Shown one piece after another: positions 57,495 to 64,000 of a DNA stretch of 64,000 bases; position 1 is the stretch's first letter; the number at the start of each line of letters is the position of its first letter. The notes under the pieces are model-generated. The model did no database searches. It was not told where the DNA came from and was given only the letters and a program-made list of their open reading frames with translations. Origin of the DNA: Piezodorus guildinii (lineage: Eukaryota; Arthropoda; Insecta; Hemiptera; Pentatomidae); NCBI GenBank assembly GCA_023052935.1, contig CM041292.1, positions 141,511,143-141,575,142 on the forward strand, in the 5' to 3' direction. Position numbers and translations under genes: made by a program.

Positions 57495-57790
57495 CGTGAT
57501 ATGAGTTGAAATGACTCCTCCTCTCTATCCGCAGATATTATTTCCTAGGATCATAATCTTTACCAAACTATCAACCCCTCTATACAAACTATCAGCTACC
57601 TCCCTATATCCACAGACTTATGCAATTTAAATCGTCAGTCCACTCCTCCTCCAAACAAGATCGCGCCATTCTTACCTTTACGTTCATATCCATAGAAGAA
57701 CAACTTTTGATCGTTCCTTTCTTGTCCGCTCTACTACTCTCTGGAACTCCCTAGATTCTCATTTCCGCCATGCTTCTTCTTCCTGACCAT
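57495..57790 (+). pseudogene. CR1/L2-like RT C-terminal fragment
   Basis: The plus strand, with frameshifts, gives TTFDRSFLVRSTTLWNSLDS and FRHASSS. Its DNA words (TTATTTCCTAGGATCATAA, ATATCCACAGACTT) match the 5.4-5.8 kb fragment on the other strand, so both derive from one subfamily. Confidence 0.65.
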
Positions 57791-57957
57791 AATTCAAGTC
57801 CCAGCTGATATGGCAGATTAGGACAAATCAGGTGTAAAAGTTATTACAAATATTAAGGTCAAGAAAAAATTCTAATTTAAATAGGCGGAACAACCTAATT
57901 CAGGATGGTAACAAGGTAAAACAAAAAAAAAAAATTAAGAATAAAGTATAAATAATA
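57791..57957. other. AT-rich DNA, nothing recognised
   Basis: Short spacer, no signals. Confidence 0.4.
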
Positions 57958-58160
57958 AGAGTTCACCTGTGATGTGGTGGCTAACATAACATCCTTATAT
58001 GTCCAAAGTCGCGAGATCGAACTCAGCAGATGACCCTAAAATTTTTAATGGGAGTAAAAAATCCTAGGCTATACCGTTTTCCGAAGGGGTTGTAAGATGG
58101 TAGTCCCAAACCTGTGTGATTTTAGGTATTCGACCCTTATCGTAATGAAACCTATTTATA
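57958..58160 (+). repeat. tRNA-derived SINE S1, 3'-truncated
   Basis: GTGGTGGCTAACATAACATC (A-box region), GCGAGATCGAACTC (B box) and TTTTTAATGGGAGTAAAAAA follow the S1 order. The sequence ends at GAAACCTATTTATATATA, before the S1 tail. Confidence 0.7.
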
Positions 58161-58900
58161 TATATATTTACTTTCGCAATATACCTAAAGCTCACCATGT
58201 TATAATGACAGATAGCGTCAACCATAAATATTACATTTAGATGATATAGTAGAGGAGAGAAACCAAATGTAGGCTACAATTTAATATTTGCCTCGAAAAT
58301 AAAAAACTATAAAAAAATTAACCATTTATTGACTTCAAAATCATCACACATACATTTTTGAAAGAGCTAAGTAACAATCTTATGCTCTTAATTTTATAAT
58401 ATTTTATTAAATTGAGCATTAGCCAAAATATAAAAATATACGCTAAATATGGAACTGGTACTCAAATATGGGTTACTAGTAGAAACTTATAATATCTTGT
58501 GGGAAAATATCAATTATAAATATTTATCTTATAACAGATCATATACTTTGGTAGATGGAAGAAATTATAATTTACCTAACAAAATTCACATATCTAGGTT
58601 TCAAACACTGGCCCAGCACAGTCATTATGTGCCCACAACTTACACCTAACGAACCACATACCAAAAAACCATAAATAGAACCACAAAACCAACCACCTAA
58701 AATACTAATACATAAATATAAGGCAGTCCATATTCAAAATTCTTTACTAAAATCAACTTGATACTGTACTTTACAAATCATATATAGCAAGTAATAAATC
58801 GAAAATTAAACTTATATTCTGCAATAAAACATATAGTTACGGTATCTATACATCGTTTTCATTAATTAATTAACGCATTGATACGTACCACAGAAGATTT
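58161..58900. other. AT-rich DNA upstream of a possible first exon
   Basis: No genes recognised. It may contain a promoter if the downstream exon candidate is real, but I see no definite core element. Confidence 0.4.
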
Positions 58901-58920
58901 TCGACAGCAGTAACACAAGC

Positions 58921-58964
58921 ATGGCCGACACTGGCGACAGCTCGCGCGCGAATGACGAGAATAA
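58921..58964 (+). CDS. candidate first coding exon: ATG to a GTGAGT donor (unidentified)
   Basis: ATG at 58921, in a CAAGCATGG context, opens 14 codons (MADTGDSSRANDEN) plus two bases and meets AA|GTGAGT at 58964/58965. The 44 bases are strikingly CpG- and GC-rich (CTCGCGCGCG) inside very AT-rich DNA. That is the composition of short conserved first exons in AT-rich insect genomes. Without splicing the frame would stop at TGA within two codons. A pyrimidine-poor acceptor-like TTTCGATTGTAG at about 59020 is not convincing. I do not recognise the N-terminus; later exons would lie beyond the window or be unrecognised. Confidence 0.35.
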
Positions 58965-59044
58965 GTGAGTGCGATGTAGAGCGAATGAATGAGATAGACA
59001 ATCGTCATTTGTTGTGGCTTTCGATTGTAGGCTTTCCAGCCCAT

Positions 59045-61561
59045 ATTAAAGCACTAGCCTCCATTTAGTTACTCTCTATGCTTCAGTTACCTGCAAATTA
59101 GAAATTCCTTTATTATCAAGCCCAGTATCGAGGCTCGGATATACCAAAGGAAACATATGTGTATAGTAGAAATTATTAATTGCATGTCGAGAATGGTTTA
59201 TTTGTCAAAACATATAAATGGAAGTACCAAGAAGCCGCTGTAATCTGACTTGATAAGCAATTAAATCTCGTGTGTGTACCTTTGTGTGGTAATTAGCTTG
59301 TGTTAATTAATATTATCCAGCGGGTAATGCAATATAAAGGTTGGGTAATTTACTCTGTGATGGGGTGGGATCTATTGTAAACTGAGAAATTAGATTTTGC
59401 TGCTATTGGGTGCACTCTCCTCGGATTAAATCCCAGCGCTTTTCAACATCCATCCTTAATAGAGGTAATTAGATTTTATTGTTTTTTGTTTTAAATGACA
59501 ACTTTTTTTGGCAGCTGAATGTATCCGCTATTTCTGTATCATTTTTTAATTTATCTAAAGGAGAACGTGATAACTAATTCAGTGTCTAACAGAAATTTAA
59601 AATATCCAAATTACTGACATAAGTTACTATTTATTTTGAGAATATTTGGGGTATCTCTAAACCTTGTCCGTCTGTTCTTTCATCTATTATATTTAGGTTT
59701 CTTATAGCCAATGGTTCCTGGGTTGCAGGTAGATAATTATGTTATCCTATATCCTGCCCAGTAGAGACAGGATTTCGCCTGGAAAAAATTGGAGTAATTT
59801 TGATTTTTAGTAATTTTTATTTTTTTTTTATTTTGATGTTTTTATTTTTATTTTATTTTATTTTATTTTTTTTTTTATTACGGTCGTATGTATTGATCCC
59901 CTCGTTAAGAGCACAAGTTTTAACACCATGCACGTTTTTTGTTATCTTTGAAAAACTACTTGACAAAGGTACTTTTTTTTTAGTTTTTTTACTTTACTTA
60001 ACTATATACGAATTATATAGTTAGGGCTTTAATACCGATCGTTTAAATTTTCTTCCTCTGAGCTACCTTCAATTTTATGGATTTGAAAAAAAATTGGAAT
60101 ATCATATTATTAGCATTGACAAATAACGGGTAAATATGCAAGTTGAGCGAATTGGATAAATAACTAAAGTAGAAAAGTGCAAACATTTTTTTGTATGCAA
60201 TATTTGTGTTTTTGAACACAAGAATAGTAAAAAAGATGTTGGAATAATATACTGTTGGATAGCTAAAGATTTTAGAAAAAAATATTCTCTAATAAACGGA
60301 ACTTTAAAGGTTAATGGAGAGTGATGAAAAGCCGTTAAAACTAACTTATAGTTGTTGATAAAAATATAATACATTATTTAATAAAACACATGTTTCTATT
60401 GAAATTAAAAATATCTAATTCGTTAACAATTTATTTGTTTTTATTTATTTATCTTAAAATGTATTTAAAAATTCTTAAATTGATTTTAATAACGGAGGTA
60501 AGGGGATAATCGTGTGTTGCGCGCAGCAGATTTTTTTCTGAATACCTGTGCTATTTATGAAAAACGTTGTCGTTACCAATTTAAAGACCTTTAAATTTCC
60601 TGCAAATTCTGTATGTGGCGTATTCAAGTAATTGAAACTGTGATACGGAACGGTCATAATGGCTTAATGGCAATAAATCGTAAAAATTTGTATTTCAGTA
60701 TTTTAGCCATAGTAACTTTTATTTAGCACAGTTTACAGTGATATACATAATAACCAATCATGTACAAGATTAAATTTTCTATAAGAAATGTACAAAAACA
60801 TTGTAAATTCTGACAAAACTCGAGCGGAAATTTAGAAGAAACCATTTTAGAGCACGTGAACAGGAAACTTGTTATTCCAATTTTTGTCCAAAATAGTGTG
60901 TTTGAATGAAATATTATCTTTATTCCATTATTTACACAATATAACCGTGTAGATGGTATGAGTTTTGTTGATTTTAGAGGACAATTAACAAATATCTTTT
61001 AATAAATATTTCCTTTTTTTCTGATTGGTAGGAAAAAGCACAATGTTTGCGATTGTGAAAACTTGAGCTTTTTAAGAAATGATCAGTACATAAAATCATT
61101 CCTAAAAATCAAAATTATCCTAATTTTTTCAAGGCAATCCCTTCTTTTGTGCTAATTCTCTTGGGCTATTTCTTTTGTTTTATCAGTCGTGGGATGGTGG
61201 TATTCTTGGTAGATCATTCTGCGGTTCATCTAGCCTTTTTAAATGTGAGAAAAAGAAAACAGATCATACTTTAGTAAATAACCCAAGACCCTTAAGGGTT
61301 GTATTAATACCGTTTTTTTTATTTGTTAGTTCCGATTATAGTTATAGTTATCTCCTTGAACTTTAACAACGTAGTGTTTTTTGTTGTTTTTTTAATTAAA
61401 CTCACTGTCGACCAATAATATATTGGACCGATGTATTTTTTAATGTTTTAACCTATACAGAAGGCTTGAAAAAAAATCAAGGAACGGAAAGGGTATTGAC
61501 TAACTCCTTTTCTATAAATATTTAAACTTCTAACTAATGAGCGTTCTTAAAAAGCTACATA
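59045..61561. other. AT-rich DNA; one GGAAGAAA-family repeat end
   Basis: The minus strand at about 60025-60065 reads AGAGGAAGAAAATTTAAACG then GTATTAAAGCCCTAAC, the terminus shared with 22383 and 17785. T-rich runs lie at 59818-59880. No genes recognised. Confidence 0.5.
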
Positions 61562-61850
61562 CAGATCACTTGTAGCTGGGTGGCTAGCGTAACAGCTTCC
61601 CATGCTAAAGGTCACAGGTTCAAACCCGCAGGTGGTCCTAGGATTTTTAATGGGGGTAAAAAATCCTTAGTTACGCCGTCCTTCGGAGGGGACGTTAAAA
61701 GGTGGTCCCGAGCCTGTGCGATGTCAGGTACTCTTTAAAGATCCCTATCCTAATAAAACCTGGATAGGCATCATTTAGGACTCCAATTGTAGCATCGTCC
61801 GATTAGCCATAGTAGCATAAAATGACTTTAAATAAATAAATAAAATAAAA
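61562..61850 (+). repeat. tRNA-derived SINE S1, best copy
   Basis: The A box (GGGTGGCTAGCGTAACAGC) and B box (AGGTTCAAACCCGCAGG) are about 30 bp apart. The body includes ATCCTTAGTTACGCCG, the hairpin-like CCTTCGGAGGGGACG, TATCCTAATAAAACCTGG and CCGATTAGCCATAGTAGC. It ends in an AAATAAATAAATAAAATAAA tail. Structure is typical of a tRNA-headed, LINE-mobilised SINE. Confidence 0.88.
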
Positions 61851-62559
61851 AAGCTACATAGCATCTAATTGCTACTGATAATATATAAATTATTCTTATG
61901 TTCTTTGAATCCCTTTAAAACTATAAACAATTATTAATGATCAGATTTTTTTATTTGTGTTTCTTCTAATTGTATTTATTCATCGATTTCCTGGTTTATC
62001 CATCTATATTTATTCGGATTAGCTTAGCTATTTATTATGTTTTTACAATGATGTAAAATTAAGGGTGATAATGCTCCTATTCATAAAAGCAAGTTACCTT
62101 TTACTCACTTATGTGTTCATATCAAAAATGACAATGTATTTTAGGTTGCTATTGTTAATGGAGGTTCCCCTTACTTTCTAGATATGCGATAATCCTGTTT
62201 TGGAAAAAATTGTCCTCTATGTTGTTGAAAACAAATTTATGAAATCTTTAACAGCATTGTTTTTAGAATAATTCAAACACTATACATATCCTGAAAAAAC
62301 TTTCAAGTACTCATTTGAAAGGTAATCAAATTTCTGCCTTAGAAAAGCAAAGTCATCTTAATTTGACAATCATTCGCAGAGAAATTAAATATATAAAAAA
62401 AAACACATTAAAAGTATATTTAGCTTAGTATCTATTTTTGTGAAAAATATTCAGTTGTAATTGTCTTTTTCTTTTAAAATGATATTAGTTGGATGAAATA
62501 CGTTTCGTTTCCAGAAAATAAAGTTCTGATTTCTACAAAATAATCTAAGAAACACGGTT
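61851..62559. other. AT-rich DNA, nothing recognised
   Basis: No coding or repeat signals recognised. Confidence 0.45.
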
Positions 62560-62742
62560 GTTGTTTTTTTTTTTTTAGGTAAAATGCTTCACAGATGGCA
62601 TTAATTCATATTTAGGTTCTCAACGAGATGTGACGATAGCCTTAAAAAAATAGTTGTTTTATATCGTCACATCATGTTGAAAACCTAAATATGAATTGAT
62701 ACCATTCGTGAGTGAAGTTTTGAACTAAAAAAAAAGAAAATG
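62560..62742. repeat. long imperfect hairpin, MITE-like
   Basis: Arms 62581-62638 and 62662-62721 are complementary over about 58 bp with a few mismatches and a single-base bulge (TTAATTCATATTTAGGTT against AACCTAAATATGAATTGA). The loop is about 23 bp. Pairing can extend outward through flanking poly-T and poly-A. No target duplication was identified, so it may be a MITE or a locus giving a hairpin RNA. Confidence 0.75.
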
Positions 62743-63260
62743 TCTTAGATTATATTGTAGCAATCAGAAATCTGATTTTCTACCTATTAAATAATTATGA
62801 GTATGTTTATTTCTACTGGTGTGATATTGTAAATTTGATAGCAAAGTCACAATCCGTGGGCAAAGCCATGAGTTACAATTTTTTTTTTTTTCTAAAATTA
62901 CGAAATATGTTACACTCAGAACTAGGGATTACTAATTTTTAAAAAGAATTCATTACATGTGATTCTCTCAATTAATTGGACGAATTTAATTTAATAAAAT
63001 ATCTGCCGTAAAAATATTGGATCCTTAATATTTTGTTATTTTTTTTCGTCAATATAAGGCGGTTTTACTATAGAAGAGGGTATATTGTAATCACTGACCT
63101 CAGTAGAACTTACTAATAGTTTTAATTTCTGCTTGAGCACGCGTTATTCCTCATTTCTCTGGAGTGTTTCCTTTAAGAGCGCATCCAACTGGTTAGTTAA
63201 GGAATACCTTAAAATAATTGGGTAGTTTATTCTGTGTACTTTTCCTACTTCTTTATAATA

Positions 63261-63297
63261 GGGGTACTCACTACGTTTGCTATAGCATGCTATTCTA
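63261..63297. mobile_element. end of the GGGGTACTCACTACGTTTGC palindromic MITE, broken by mariner
   Basis: GGGGTACTCACTACGTTTGC and TATAGCATG match the left end of the 35.67 kb MITE, again preceded by TA. After about 28 bp it meets the TA-flanked mariner at 63298. Confidence 0.75.
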
Positions 63298-63820
63298 TTG
63301 GGCTGATGCGAAATTAATGCAGGTTTCCTCTATTGCAATATCTTAATTCCAATTGTGTAAACAAAGCTAATCCTAACATTGATCATTATTATACCAAAAC
63401 AAACCTTATCTAATACCCTCTCTTTCACCATGAATTTGTTTAGTAAAATCGTTTTGTTCAGTGTGTTCAAAGGTCTTGAATCGAAAATGTCAAAGTGCGA
63501 TTTTCGTCAAATTTATTTTTACGAATTTAAAGTAGGGCGCAGCGCTGCGCAAACGGCTCGTAATATTAATGAAGTGTGGGGTCAGGGGGCTATTAATGAG
63601 TGCACGGTGCAGCGTTGGTTCCAGAAGTTTCGCAGAGGAGATTTCGGCCTCGAAGACAAGGAAGGTCGGGGCCGTCATCTTGCTCTGGACAACGACCAGC
63701 TGAGGTCAAAAGTGGAAGAAGACCCAACCAAAACCACACGAGAAATGGCGGCGGAACTCGGTGTGAACCAATCCACAGTTTTACGTCACTTGGAAGCAAT
63801 TTGTAAGGTAAAAAAGTTGG
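63298..63820 (+). mobile_element. mariner (cecropia-like), second copy, interrupted
   Basis: The TIR begins TTGGGCTGATGCGAAATTAA, two differences from the 8565 copy in its first part, and is preceded by TA. The following about 430 bp are almost identical to the 8.6 kb copy. Unlike that copy it retains sequence after AAELG. Homology to mariner stops at about 63820 where GC-rich DNA begins; the right end is not in the window. Confidence 0.9.
63488..63820 (+). CDS. mariner transposase N-terminal part (partial, interrupted)
   Basis: From MSKCDFRQIYFYEFKVG the frame runs uninterrupted through both halves of the DNA-binding domain: SAAQTARNI, TVQRWFQKF, then GVNQSTVLRHLEAICKVKKL. It therefore keeps the second helix-turn-helix and start of the linker lost from the 8.6 kb copy. 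At about 63821 the expected DKWVPHEL is replaced by GC-rich sequence. The frame remains open to the window end, but those residues are not mariner. No catalytic aspartate is present. Confidence 0.85.
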
Positions 63821-64000
63821 CCCCCCGTAGGGGGAAGTGGATTAGCCACTTTTCAGGGGTTTGGACGTCCCTGCGGCCCCAGTCTAACACACACATTCCT
63901 CTGACATTGGATACACTTACAGTCTTAGGTTCTCACTCAACCACCTCTACACACTTGAGTCCGTCTCCGCGGGTGGTGCGCTGGCTGTTCCTGGGGTCTC
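63821..64000. mobile_element. GC-rich insertion in the mariner, running off the right edge (unidentified)
   Basis: The insertion starts CCCCCCGTAGGGGGAAGTGG at the broken mariner codon and stays GC-rich to the end. On the minus strand it would end CACTTCCCCCTACGGGGGG, a short hairpin-like 3' end resembling those of some R1-group non-LTR elements. That assignment is speculative. The boundary with mariner is clear; the right boundary is outside the window. Confidence 0.5.

Overview
The window is a gene-poor, strongly A+T-rich piece of an animal nuclear genome, most likely an arthropod and probably an insect. The reasons are the mix of mobile elements (several mariner lineages, a Transib-type element, a Helitron, Jockey-, CR1-, RTE-, I- and R1-like non-LTR retrotransposons, two tRNA-derived SINE families), many long AT dinucleotide tracts, and the absence of compact genes. 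I recognise no complete host gene. Four short stretches are candidate host coding sequence: the tail of a reading frame entering from the left edge (3-86), a possible terminal exon (7076-7293), coding-like fragments near 54.4-54.96 kb, and a very short CpG-rich possible first coding exon ending in a splice donor (58921-58964). Two sites (731/732 and 40045/40046) look like ratchet-type recursive splice sites, which would fit a plus-strand gene with very long introns. These are inferences.

Layout. 0-7.9 kb: AT-rich DNA, an RTE tail, a Jockey-like 3' end, a CR1-like fragment, SINEs and one exon candidate. 7.98-9.96 kb: a triple nest, a tRNA-SINE split by a non-autonomous Transib-type element, itself split by an internally deleted mariner. 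11.67-13.53 kb: a mariner whose 5' end and flank are triplicated in tandem (342-bp period). 16.6-32 kb: fragments of I-like, Jockey-like, RTE-like and R1-like retrotransposons, decayed mariners, a 385-bp tandem array derived from an R1-like RNase H region, and a large diverged inverted repeat. 32.7-34.0 kb and 45.8-46.2 kb: long and short members of an unclassified inverted-repeat transposon family with subterminal repeats. 35.67 kb: a nearly perfect palindromic MITE. 38.8-48.8 kb: more Jockey, SINE, CR1 and I fragments. 49.13-49.98 kb: a second, uninterrupted Transib-type copy with perfect target-site duplication, which also supplies the empty site for the mariner in the first copy. 52.9-54.15 kb: another triple nest, a palindromic MITE split by a Helitron that is split by a mariner remnant. 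56.4-57.35 kb: a mariner sharing the internal deletion of the 12.6 kb copy. 63.26-64 kb: a third nest, a mariner inserted at the end of the palindromic MITE and itself broken by a GC-rich insertion that leaves the window.

How the parts relate. Nothing forms an operon or pathway. The sequence records successive transposition: every transposon seen is truncated, internally deleted or frameshifted, so mobilisation would depend on transposases encoded elsewhere. The most interesting signal is the Transib-type pair: all four ends carry a CACAGTG-like heptamer, a spacer of exactly 23 bp and an A-rich nonamer, and sit in CGNCG targets, the architecture of the 23-RSS used by RAG recombinase.
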